NCBI GenBank assembly: GCA_002633025.1
Contig: NMRB01000184.1
Coordinates: 15,882 to 79,881 of the forward strand
DNA from: Notospermus geniculatus
Taxonomy: Eukaryota; Nemertea; Pilidiophora; Heteronemertea; Lineidae
DNA: 64,000 bases
Direction: 5' to 3'
In this document: piece after piece, positions 36,617 through 46,739 of the stretch
Numbering within the stretch: the first letter of the stretch is position 1
How the letters are laid out: every line of letters starts with the position of its first letter
Notes under the pieces: model-generated
Databases searched by the model: none
What the model saw: only the letters and a program-made list of their open reading frames with translations
What the model was told of the DNA's origin: nothing
Program-made: the position numbers and the translations under genes

Positions 36617-39600
36617 GTGTGTGTGTGTCTATCTGTCTGTCTGTCTGTCTGTTCAGTCTGTCACACCTGTAACTTTGTTCCTGCAAGAGCTACAGACCTG
36701 GAAATGTGACCTACCCCCAGGTTTCATGACCTGAGCTACAAGATGGAATGAAAATTTCCAGTCTCCGATACCTGGTTCATGGTGAAATTGACATATCAAA
36801 AGTTGAGATTTTGTCTGTCACACTTTTGTTTCTTGAATAACTTGTCTCCGACGCCAGGTAGAGCACTAGCAACAAGTTCCTTCCCTATGTTTATGGCCCT
36901 TGGCAAGATACTGGCATCAACAAATTTATTCTCCAGTGTCAGCATCATAATGATATTGATATATCAAATTTGATATTTTGACATATCGGGAGATCTGCCA
37001 CAGTAAGTGACTTGAAACTGGTATCACAACATCATTGCTCATCCACGGATGTTATTGCAACTGAAATTTTCAGTTTGCACCTGCTCGGTCGCATGATATT
37101 TGCTGATATCGTGGTGAGATTTGATATTCAAATTTGATAACATGACATAAGTCAGAATCTGGTGATGGTAGAGACCTAAAACCTTCACCTACACCTAGGT
37201 TATCAAGGATGAGCTTTCAGATTACACAATGACCTTGAAGGTCAGAGGTCAAGGTCAAGGTCAAACAGTTCTAAAGTGCAAATCTACTCAGAATTTCAGG
37301 GGAAAACTAATTAGAAGCCTGCATTAACCATTTCTATTTGTTTAATCAAGGATCCCTGTTCCAGTTACGCAATAGGCCTACTTCTCAAGGTCAGAGGTCA
37401 AGGTCACAGATAACTAGCTCTAGAGTAGTAAACTTATCATCGGAAACCATAGACATCGCTCCGATGTCCTTTTCTTGTTCCAAATAGATTTCCATGATAA
37501 TGATTGCATTCAACTAGACCAAATGACCCGTATCATGTTTTAAAAATGAATTAATGACAGAAAATTATACGAAGCCATTTTCATGGGATCGTCTGGCTGG
37601 CGACATGCGTTTTGCCATAGTATGAGATATGTGGGCCCGTTATTTTGCTCCAGGTTGACTTATAAAGCAAACAACAAGGTTTATGGTCAAATCTGGTGAA
37701 TAACCTAGTTCGCTCATGGTAGTCTTGTCGTAAAATTTTTTTCAATGGGTGCCATCTAGGCCTAGGCTTGTTTCTTTACTGGCGAGAGTAATTGGCGGTT
37801 TTATCCCAGAACGACCCATCGACTCGCTGCGTCCGTTTGCTGGGCGTCAGGCCAGATAGACTGGTGAGAATCAGATGGAGATTTACCAGAGGTCACCACA
37901 TAACGTTTAGTGTGCGCATTATCATTTTCAACTTACGTGCGGGGTCCATATAAATCCCGGGCTGATGGAATTGACACGGATCCCTCTTGGCGCCAGGTCT
38001 AAGGCCATACACTTGGTCAGAGTCTTGACGGCACCTTTGGATGAGCAGTAGGTCCATCTATGGGGATTGGCTCGGCTGGCAACGATGCTGCACATGTTTA
38101 CAACCGAGCATTCCTTACCTTCAAGTATATACACGAACAAAAAAAAACAATTTAGTGGCATGAAGGACGAGGTAGGCCTGCTGGCCACCATCCCATGTCT
38201 TCGTGCGAAGGCCGAGGGACAAATTAGACTGATCACGTTGCCGTCACTGACTGACGGACAGACAGACGGACAGAAATCGAATTGTTAATGAGAATAGCGA
38301 CGGACGGCAGTATGACAGTGATGACTGTGTCTATGATTCTGTCTATTTACCATTCTTCATGTAAGGTTCACAGATCTGCACCATGTTGGAAATGCCAACG
38401 ACGTTCACACCGAGCGACTTCTCCCATTCTTTTTGCGAGGCCCCGAGACCTGAAAGAACCATCAGTTTAACTGTGACCCTTCAGAACCATCATAAGCCAC
38501 GATTAGTTCATCCGAGTCCAAACCCACTGCTCGAGAAACTTGACAGGTGTAACGTTTTTGAATGTTCTCCGTCTGTGAGTGTTTCTCTTACAATTGTTTG
38601 ACGGGAAAAAGCTGCGACTTGACAATAAGGGGAGACACAGAGAAACGTGTCGATCTGTCTGCCAGCATTTCCCAAACAATAAAGAGAAAACATTGACAGA
38701 GGAAACACTGGTGGTAGATAGGCCGAGGCAGGCAGTGGTCGTCGCTACTTTAACAAGTGGTGCGTCGAAGAGGACCAGTCTTCTGTGAAAAAACTTATCC
38801 GAAGTGATGTGACGTCATGTGCACGACGTGATTGCCCCAATATCCTCAGTTGGTTTTGGAATCCCGTCCTGGTCGGACGTGCGGCTCTTGAGCTGCGTCT
38901 CTGGCTTGGTGGAGTCCCAATTCACAACCATGGGTGACTAAGAGCTGGTTCATGCTCCAATTGGGTTTTCGCCGACTGGTCAATTGAATGTGTGTGCACA
39001 TTCATGGCTACAGGGCTACAGGGGTGCTGGTGGCGGGGTTGTTTGGGTCAAGACCCACTGTTCCTTTCTTCCGCGCCCGCCCGCCCATCCGCCCAGCCCC
39101 TGGTGGTGATGTGACTCCTGGGTGTTGTTAGTTGTCGTGTTCGTTTGATTTCCCCATTCCTTAAAGGCACCTAACACGCACAGGATGTCACTTCACTTTG
39201 GATACTTCGTGCTCCAAACTGTCTCAATCCCATGAAAATACGGACCGTTATAAACTAAGCCAGTTTATGTTCAGATACTCCTACCCTTGAAGTACATTGT
39301 ACTAATTTCGTTGAAAGTTGTCTTTGAAGCCTACCTTGAGATCCAAAGAAAGCAGCGCAGTTAACGAGAAAATGAAGCTGGCCCCCGCGGGATGCCACGA
39401 ATTTGGAAACAGCCTGGAGACACTCCTCTTTGTTGGTCACATCAGCTTGGTAAAACTCAACATCTCGTCGAAGGTGTCGCAGACGAGAGGTTTCATCCCG
39501 ACCGAGTTCCTCGTTTAGATCAAGTATGGCCACGGCAGCGCCGTCATTAGATAATCTTTCCACTGTTGCCAGGCCGATGCCGGATGCTCCTCCCGTCACC

Positions 39601-39677
39601 AAGGCGACCTTGCCTGCGAATCGGCCCTTTGTGAAATTGCTTTCGAGCGGGTCTGGGGTGTGAGTGTAGACTGCCAT
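35629..39677 (-). CDS. Classical short-chain dehydrogenase/reductase
   Basis: Exons 39335-39677, 38351-38449, 37937-38118 and 35629-35862; 858 nt, 285 aa, all junctions in phase. Features in order: Rossmann entry [19 protein letters not shown] (TGxxxGxG), acidic residue after beta-2 (AILDLNEE, so NAD(H) rather than NADP(H) is likely), HFLVNCAAF (the NNAG position is NCAA), the catalytic Ser in [11 protein letters not shown], Tyr and Lys in [12 protein letters not shown], then [12 protein letters not shown] and a C-terminus with [16 protein letters not shown]. The family is the 3-oxoacyl-ACP-reductase-like/classical SDR group; the substrate cannot be told. Start: ATG at 39675-39677; the predicted peptide [15 protein letters not shown] precedes the fold. 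Confidence 0.88.
36583..36660. repeat. (GTCT)n/(GT)n microsatellite
   Basis: TGTCTGTCTGTCTGTCTG, then GTGTGTGTGT, then TCTGTCTGTCTG. It lies inside the 36066-37816 element. Confidence 0.9.
37225..37420. repeat. AGGTCA direct-repeat clusters
   Basis: AAGGTCAGAGGTCAAGGTCA followed by AGGTC at about 37229-37264 and a second cluster CAAGGTCAGAGGTCAAGGTC at about 37386-37405. These are nuclear-receptor half sites in direct repeat, but they belong to the repeat-rich interior of the candidate TIR element, so they may have no regulatory role. Confidence 0.4.
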
Positions 39678-41085
39678 CACGACCGTTCTTGGAGAAATGA
39701 AGCGACCCGCGCTATACCATGACAGAATTCAGTCACCATGGATGTACAGTCTTGTTAAAAAGTAAAAGGACAGCTATTAAGCTAAGCGCACATGTNGTCG
39801 TATGGCCTAACCGGGCCCTTGCGAAACCTCCCTAATACGTGTGTTATGTTATGCCTTATAATGTTGTTAAACGTTTTATGTTGGAATTTGATGGATTTAA
39901 TTTTGCAAGAACAAGGAAGTTGATCAGACTTTGTGTAGGCTTATCACAAGGTGTTTGTTCTAGACTTTGCAGTTTGTCTTGAGTTCTTTCAAATCAGCAT
40001 GCTTGTCCAGACTAGGAGTTTCCAACAGGATGTCGGTGGTTTATCTGTGCCACGTAGCATTGTAAAATCCAAACCCAAACCTGATGATTATATGTTGGAA
40101 AAGGAACATTTGATTACAAGTTTTATTTCGCTTGATTCCCCCACATAATAAACGGATCACATACGAAGTTGAGGGTTTCTGACAAGATATCACTAAAATA
40201 TCATGATTACAAAATATCAAGAAAAACCTCATTTTTCAAAATTCGGAATTTTGAATTTAAAATCAGCGTGATATCATTCTCCAGTCGATCCTATGAATTC
40301 CTGTAAAGAAACTTCTTAAAAATCATTTCAGTCTCATTTTCCAGATATATCAGAATATCATCGGTTTTTAGGAATTTGATATTTTGCAAAATTCGATAGT
40401 TCACATATTTTTCCCTCGTCAACAGTCACTCATCATGATAACATAATAGTTCATGCTGATTATTCCATCATTTTTACTTCAATAGACGGAGAAACGAAAG
40501 TCTTAAAATGCCCCAAAATATAGCATGTTTTCCTGATGATATTTTGATATTTCTTGAAAACAAAAAGATTTTTCGAAACGTTTTTCACAGAATTTCTTAG
40601 AAATCATCAGGGAATCATGCTAATTTGAGGGAATTGCTTGTGGATTCTAAAAATTGAATTGGAGATTCTAAAAATTGTGTTTTTCCTGATATTTTGAAAT
40701 TCTAATAATAATTTCCACAAATCCTAAATTTCGTATGTCATCATTTAAGCAACATATTCTTGTGTATAAAAACGGCAATCTTACCCATAAATGCCCATTG
40801 GCATCTCAGCAGAATAGGAAACATCACTGTCTTTTTACTTTATAACAAGATTGTACATGTACGTGTACTAGATTTTTAGCCAATCACTTTTATACATGTA
40901 TACTATATCTACATGCCAGGCCTACTTTATCTATGGCATCTGCACTTATCTTTTGTGTTATATTACACAGTGACAACAGTACCAATGTACATTTGTATAA
41001 TCGACTGATTCATTCACACAATTTTGATTATTCTATTTTTCAGGTTATGGGAACTGGTCTTTTGTTGGACTAAAGTTAGCCGCGC
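39678..41085. other. Intergenic spacer between SDR and Mab-21 genes
   Basis: No gene is supported. It contains the N at 39796 and, at 40180-40740, an A/T-rich tract with repeated GATATTTTG/AAAATATCA words but no clean unit. The right edge passes into the CCAAT-rich block. Confidence 0.4.
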
Positions 41086-41300
41086 AAAAGATGGCAGCAA
41101 GTTCTTGCGGACCAATACAAAAGAAAATTCTCCTGATTGGAGCTCAATCAACCATGAATGGGCTGAATAGCATCTGTCAGTCAGAATATTCTATTGGTCC
41201 ACTAGAACTTTCCTGTCGTCTTTTGGCGATAAGCGCGGCTGACGAATCCTATTGGGACGTAGTGACACCTATTTGTCAACTGAGTGACAGCTCCAATTGA
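41085..41300 (+). promoter_or_regulatory. CCAAT-box cluster, candidate promoter of the plus-strand Mab-21 gene
   Basis: Five CCAAT/ATTGG pentamers lie in about 185 bp: 41112, 41136, 41193, 41251 and 41293 (both orientations). An AAAAGATGGCAGC (YY1-like) is at 41087-41099. This is the layout of an NF-Y-driven, TATA-less promoter. The open frame starting at that ATG (69 codons) has no recognisable product and is probably not translated. Confidence 0.4.
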
Positions 41301-41587
41301 AAAAAGTATGGCTTGGATGACATGCTGTGAATTTAATGAATATCGCTAACATAGTAAATTCAACTCCATCACAACGTTCAACACTCTATCAAGAGATGAA
41401 TTTTTCCGGTGTAGGCCTATTATGAAAAATGAATTGTTTGAGTGAGTGGTTGCTATGTGCGGTGTTTTTGGTTGAAAACCTCTGAATGGTTTGAGGCTAT
41501 GACATGCTATTGATAGTTCATAACACAAGTAATCATATGTTATTGCACTACTATATAATCCATTTACTATACCAGAAGGATTACAGA

Positions 41588-41786
41588 TGGATGGTAGAAG
41601 GTGAACACAGAACTGAAGTCCGCGCCCCGAGGAGACCGCGTTCAAAAGGAAGAGATAACCGGTCGAGGTCGGAGATCGTTCGGCCACGACCACGCGAATG
41701 GACGATGTTAAAATCTCCGAGAAAACAAGGATCCCAGGCCAATGAAGAAGGGCAGAAAGGGAAGAAAACAGCAAAGCTGGAGAAAG
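41588..41786 (+). CDS. Basic, disordered coding exon (possible 5' exon of the Mab-21 gene)
   Basis: The frame after an acceptor-like GGATTACAG reads MVEGEHRTEVRAPRRPRSKG and ends ...KKTAKLEK at a GTATGT donor. It is extremely rich in Arg and Lys. By position and strand it could be the N-terminal exon of the gene at 43739-45108, and a basic disordered leader is common in cGAS/Mab-21 relatives. However, it ends in phase 0 while the Mab-21 exon needs one preceding base, so at least one more exon is missing or the link is wrong. 41787-43738 otherwise holds nothing I can support. Confidence 0.35.
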
Positions 41787-43738
41787 TATGTATTATGACC
41801 TCAGGCTTAGATCCCTTTTTTGCTCTCTTGAAATAAGTCCAACGGGTTTCCGTCTGCAGTGCAGCCGTTTGGATAGGTTTATAGGACGGACGACCATTTC
41901 ATTCTAGAGTCATCCATTCGCTGGTTTCAAAAATACCTATTTTTGCTGGTATTCATAAAAGTTAACAACATGCTTTTACTAAAGATTCGCACAGCGAGGT
42001 CCAATTTAAATGCACTGCAAAACTTGAAATAAAAGTTCTTGCACCTATCAGCTATACATGTCTCGAGAAAAGGTTTATAATTATTACGGAGGAAGTCATC
42101 ACCCCGCCTGCGCGGTGTTGCCCAAGAGTCGCGGCATCACCTGTTTTTATCTAGTCTCTTAATACCCCCGTCACACTTAGTTAGAATCAGCAGGAATCAA
42201 GCAGAACCAGCCAGGATGAGAAAATTTGCAAAATTCGAGCCAGATTCGGGAGGAAGACAGAATCTGGTACGCCTCTTCCAGGCATTTCTTTCGGCATTTC
42301 GCCATCACCTCTCGTGGCCTAGATGCCAAAAACCAATGGGGGGGGGGGGCTCCATGATCAAATCACATTATTTAATAGCCTACTACATACTGTAGCCTAT
42401 TTGTTTAACATTGCATGACACTAATGTTGAAATTGACATGGACTGATCCTTTTGAGTCTTTCCATTCAATCAGACTTGTTTACCCATCTCCATGGAAACA
42501 GGGACATGGTATCAATGACATTGTGCTAATAAGTAATAATTAGCAACGTTGAAGCATTGTCTATCACTGACACTGTACATAATCGGCAACCAACAAATCT
42601 GGCGAGTCAATCAAGCAACGCACTGATGAAAACTGTTTTAGCGGTTTTCGTGAGAACACACACGCCATATACCAAGTTTTGCCACTCGGCTGAGCAGGGG
42701 AAAGAAGGGCTATTTCATGCACTGTTGTTTTTAAAGTTCTCCCCTGAGAACATTGGAGATGGTCATTCACTGACGACCTCATCGCGCTGTGGGGTACCAG
42801 CCTTCCGTTCAATGGAGTTTAAACAGAAAAAGATGGTTGATTAAGCCTACTCAACAACCCACATTACCAGCAATAGCGGGCCTGGCCTCTAATCCGCTGT
42901 GCGCATGCGTGAAATAGTCAATCACGAGAGTACTGGCAAAATGTATAGGACTGATTGTGAAAGTGGGATTGTTAAGGCGCGCAGGCAAAATACATCATCT
43001 GCCGGCTATTTGGCCGATAGTCTGCCTAATTAAGGCATCACCAGGTGAACATTCATGGTATTTGGATGAAATTTTTCTGTGTCCACACCTAGGTTGAAAA
43101 TATGCTGTGCTAACTAAAATATCCTAATGTAAATTAGAGGAAAATCAGCGTTTGGGCCAAGTTCAAGTGCTCCCTGCTCGTTATTGGGGCTGTGTATTAT
43201 AGTTGCCGACTTCTGGCATAAATATTGATACTATAGACTATAAATTCTGAACATTTCAGCAGGATTGGACGACTTTGACTCGTGTCCATACGGGGGTTGA
43301 AAACATTGGGTAAACTGGGTGTTGAAAACGTAAAAAGTCAAGAAAATTCGAAATTTGCACCCTAAATGTAAAAAGTGACATATACAAGTAATTTGGGTCT
43401 GCCAAAGGAAGATGATTTAGTACTTTTCAGAAAATTTTATCCTTTGATACGCGGAAAATATCAAAATGAAACTTTAACATTACAAATATACAGTAGTACT
43501 ACGACTCACTGGCGGTCACGCTCGAGTGATTCCTAAACAATGGGAACAGTGGCGCATCTAACGGGAGGATTTTCCTGTTATTGCTGGTAATGAACCGTGG
43601 TCATTGAAAGTAGGCATTTGGGGATACAATACCTCTCCGACATTTTAGAATGTGCACTCTGTAATCTCTCCATTTAATATCTCCTGGTATGCTGAGAATA
43701 TCCTAAAATATAAACACATCAATACATTTGTTTATCAG

Positions 43739-45108
43739 TAGCAAATACAAAAATACAACAATCGTTTGAGGACATTTTGCCACACATTCTGAAGAAACTG
43801 ACAAAAGTCAAAACATTTCTCAAGTTCCTGACTCCGGTGTTGCCAGATTTTACCGGAAATGACGTCATCATGAATGGGGAGTTAGACATCCTTCTCCCCT
43901 TTAAACCGCCGCCGTCCTACAGAGAGGAACATGTCGAACCTGGATACATGACAGTGGTGGTTGGCGGGAGGCACAGGCGGGATGGGGACGAGGATGAAGG
44001 TGGAGGCTTGGAAAGTTTCAAATCTCATTTAACGACCGACTCAGTTCATGTTTCGCCAATAAACGTCTGTCAAATACTGCATGATGGGTTGTGTCCCCCT
44101 CCTCCCAAAAAGAAAAAGGGGAAGAAAAGAAAAAAGGACATTGAGACCCCTCGTCAGTCCCCGTCGCTCAAAGACGTCAACATTGACGCAGACGACAGTA
44201 AAGACGACCCCGCCCCAAGCTCATTACCAGAGAGTCCGAGAGATGGCGCAATACTCGAAGACCCTCCTGCACACTGTGAGTTGTCTTCTCCCGTCGAGGA
44301 ACCGAAGACGGTACCGGGAGGGGAGGGAACTGATGATTTTGACGAGCCTAGTGGCATCAAAGAAGACGAAGAAGTAAACAGAAGCGATGAAACCGGTGCA
44401 GAGATGACGCTGGATCGGGTCGAATCGAGGCCTCCTAGCATTCAGGCCGATATTGTGGAAGACCTCCCGACTGAAATAGCAATGACCTTTGACCCGGAGG
44501 AAAGTGGCGGTTCTTCGGAAAAACAACCGGAACCATTCGTCGTGGATGAGCAAGGAGCAAATGTGGTAGTCACGCATGAACATCTAAGAATCCGCCTGGT
44601 CCCTAGTCTAGCTGTGCGACCTGGCGACGAGGCGGCCGAACATGATTTCCTAGTCAGTAAACCATTTGAGCATGATAAAGACCCCAAGTCTCACATGTTA
44701 TGGCGACAATCCTGTCTCACGCGAGAGCGGGTCATCACTCGGTCGATGTCACTTGCAGACAACGGGATCAGGCTGAGAACCCTTAGAACAATGATCGGGC
44801 TGGCTAATATAGACCCTGGTTTAGAGGGTTTAACCCCCTATATCATAAAGACAGCTTTTCTACACAACTTCGACAACACAATTGACGTCACGCCTCGCTG
44901 GCAGAGGACGAACATCGAGAACTGTTTCATGCCGCTCCTGAAGGACCTATCGTCTGCCTTCAGCAGCAGACGACTGCCACATTTCTTCCTGAAGGACTTG
45001 AATGTTTTGGACGGAATCCACCCGACTGTCTTCGCCAGAATCAGAAGTAGATTAACACTGCTTGCATCAAGTGATGCTGCGCTGCTTAGGGCGCTCCAGA
45101 GGAGATAG
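43739..45108 (+). CDS. Mab-21 domain (cGAS-like fold) protein, large 3' exon
   Basis: Open from an acceptor (TTTGTTTATCAG) to TAG, about 456 codons. The N-terminal part has NGELDILLPFK, matching the E-x-D strand of the nucleotidyltransferase core, then VHVSPINVCQILHDGL. A disordered insert of about 175 residues follows (PPPPKKKKGKKRKK, then acidic/Pro/Ser). The Mab-21 C-terminal half is clear: LRIRLVPSLAV, LWRQSCLTRERVI, LRTLRTMIGLANIDPGLEGL, TPYIIKTAFLH, SSRRLPHFFLKDLNVLD. The usual third metal acidic residue (in V-D-[LI]-V-P) is Arg here (RIRLVP), and no clear Gly-Ser motif is seen, so it is probably not an active cyclic-nucleotide synthase. Family members act in development, IP3-receptor regulation or innate sensing; which applies is unknown. 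Upstream exons are not resolved. Confidence 0.75.
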
Positions 45109-45345
45109 TGGCGCTCCAGAGGAGATAGTGGCGCTCCAGAGGAGATAGTGGCGCTCCAGAGGAGATAGTGGCGCTCTAGAGGAGATGATGGCGCTCCAGA
45201 GGAGATGATGGCGCTCCAGAGATAGTGGCGCTCTAGAGGAGATTGTGGCGCTCCAGAGGAGATGATGGCGCTCCAGAGATAGTGGCGCTCCAGAGATAGT
45301 GGCGCTCTAGAGGAGATAGTGGCCCTCGAGGAGATAGCGACTCTC
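45086..45345. repeat. 20-bp minisatellite GGCGCTCCAGAGGAGATAGT
   Basis: About a dozen head-to-tail units, some shortened (CCAGAGATAGT) or altered (TCTAGAGG, GATGATG). The first unit encodes the last residues and the stop of the Mab-21 protein (A-L-Q-R-R-stop), and later units are 3' UTR. Each full unit repeats the TAG. Confidence 0.9.
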
Positions 45346-45590
45346 CGGGGAGATATTGCCGGGAGATATTGGCACTCAAAGACAATGGCTCCAGTTGACA
45401 GCGGATAGGAACACGGTGTCCATACCTCCTGGGGGTCACACTGAGTAGGCCTACTGAGAGTCCGTACGATTAATGACCTGTAGGCCTATAAAGCAATTCG
45501 CTTATCCTCTCGCTCGTTGCCCTGGCTGGACACGATTATGGTCTTTTACTGTAAATCAGGGGGAGGTCCTTCTGTTACATTTGTTTTCAT

Positions 45591-45596
45591 AATAAA
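45591..45596 (+). terminator. Polyadenylation signal for the Mab-21 gene
   Basis: CATAATAAACG, about 480 nt after the stop, is the first AATAAA on the plus strand. The same signal recurs at 46974-46979 in the duplicate. Confidence 0.45.
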
Positions 45597-46053
45597 CGTT
45601 CAGTCAGAAAAAACAAACTGGTCTTAACTATTTACATTTCTTGCATCGAGCACATATCGACATTTTGATTAAGAAATAGGCCCATTTTGGTTTTTTTCAT
45701 AAGCTGTATGTATTGAATGGTCTTGTTGTTATTAGCAACTTGTGCGCAAGCGTTCATAAAAGGCAAGGGGCCTACCTATTCCTAACGCAGGTCAACAGAT
45801 GATTTGTAAGAGTGTCCGAACAAGCCTAGCTGTGGGCCCCCTGCATTAGTTTGAATTGGCGTCGACAACAGCCTGGAACATAAACTGAGTGCGGTCAGAC
45901 GGACCAGTGCCACACGGTTTTTTTGGACAAGTCTGAAGTCTATGTTGGTCAACCCTTGCCGGAGGTCTTACGGAGTGTGAGTCAATCCAGAAGACGAGAG
46001 GAGGAGCGAATTCGGCGGGGAGCAACAGAATTCAATAAGGTGTTTGTGTGCAG

Positions 46054-46626
46054 GTCAGGGACTTTGAAATTCGAGAGTGCAGGCCGACATTCGGAAGATT
46101 ATTGTTGGATGAATTGCCCGCCACCATGTCCATGATGACGTACAACATGATGCTCCGTTGCGACATCAAACACACTCATTTCGGACGACCGGTCAAATTC
46201 CAGGACCGGGCAGAGACAGAGTATCCGAACCAGGCACAGATGAACCGGATGAAAGCTGACAAGGATCTGAGACGGAACGTATTGGCAATAAGGACGAATC
46301 CGTATAGGACAGAACCGATCCCCCCTGCGCCAGCATTCCGTGTTATCTCACGGTATGAGTTGGATGAGCTGGTCCAGAGACTGACACGACCGACCGTCGC
46401 GAGCAGTCAACCGAAGGTTTGTAACGTCGGGCCTGACGTGGATGAGACTCTGATCATTGGGTCGAAGTCGCTGGATGTGGGATGCAGAGACGCGTTGGTT
46501 GAGAGACTGAACCGCCACACACATACCAGTAAGATCAGGACATTCAGAGACCCTGCCAAGGTGATCGAGTTAAACAACAGAGAGCTAGGATCGAAACGTT
46601 CGCCCATGGCCGATGTGGACTGCTGA
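46054..46626 (+). CDS. Unrecognised conserved-looking protein, copy A
   Basis: The frame is open from an acceptor-like TGTTTGTGTGCAG to TGA at 46624-46626. A strong Kozak start, GCCCGCCACCATG, sits at 46126, giving a 166-residue product if used; nine more residues upstream of it (LLLDELPAT) stay open in both copies. Composition is basic and hydrophilic with many Asn/Arg. Two stretches share a pattern: LVQRLTRPTVASS and LVERLNRHTHTSK (L-V-x-R-L-x-R-x-T-x-x-S). HFGRPVKFQDRAETEYP is another distinctive block. Short RLxxPTxxS-type motifs occur in some axonemal proteins, so a ciliary role is a weak guess. After the TGA the frame stays open to the N at 46739. Confidence 0.55.
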   Translation, partial: VRDFEIRECRPTFGRLLLDELPATMSMMTYNMMLRCDIKHTHFGRPVKFQDRAETEYPNQAQMNRMKADKDLRRNVLAIRTNPYRTEPIPPAPAFRVISRYELDELVQRLTRPTVASSQPKVCNVGPDVDETLIIGSKSLDVGCRDALVERLNRHTHTSKIRTFRDPAKVIELNNRELGSKRSPMADVDC

Positions 46627-46739
46627 GACTCGATTGAGCAGTTGAGCAGAGACATTTTAGACGAAGAATTTCGTCGGTGGTATATCTCCCGGGGTAGTCT
46701 CATGGAACTAGAACTTGGAAGGGAGGTCGACAGACGTCN

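Larger units (their letters stand above)
36066..37816. mobile_element. Candidate 1.75-kb TIR element in SDR intron
   Basis: GGTCGTTCTGGGATAAAAC at 36066 is exactly inverted at 37798-37816 (GTTTTATCCCAGAACGACC), with the next CC-AATT also shared. The interior has no long open frame. It contains a GTCT microsatellite, a GATCTCAAGATCGGAAACC palindrome and two runs of AGGTCA-like repeats. A non-autonomous DNA transposon inserted in the last SDR intron is the simplest reading; target duplication is not clear. Confidence 0.5.
45358..46738. repeat. 1.38-kb direct repeat, copy A
   Basis: Matches 46740-48118 head to tail with roughly 93-95% identity and small indels. It contains the Mab-21 3' flank with an AATAAA at 45591-45596, and the exon at 46054-46626. 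The N at 46739 sits exactly on the junction of the copies, which suggests two allelic contig ends placed in series. Confidence 0.9.

Noticed and set aside
45923-46053. ORF MDKSEVYVGQPLPEV as an upstream exon of the unknown gene
   Set aside because: The same region in copy B has a 2-nt and other indels that break the frame, so it is more likely untranslated.
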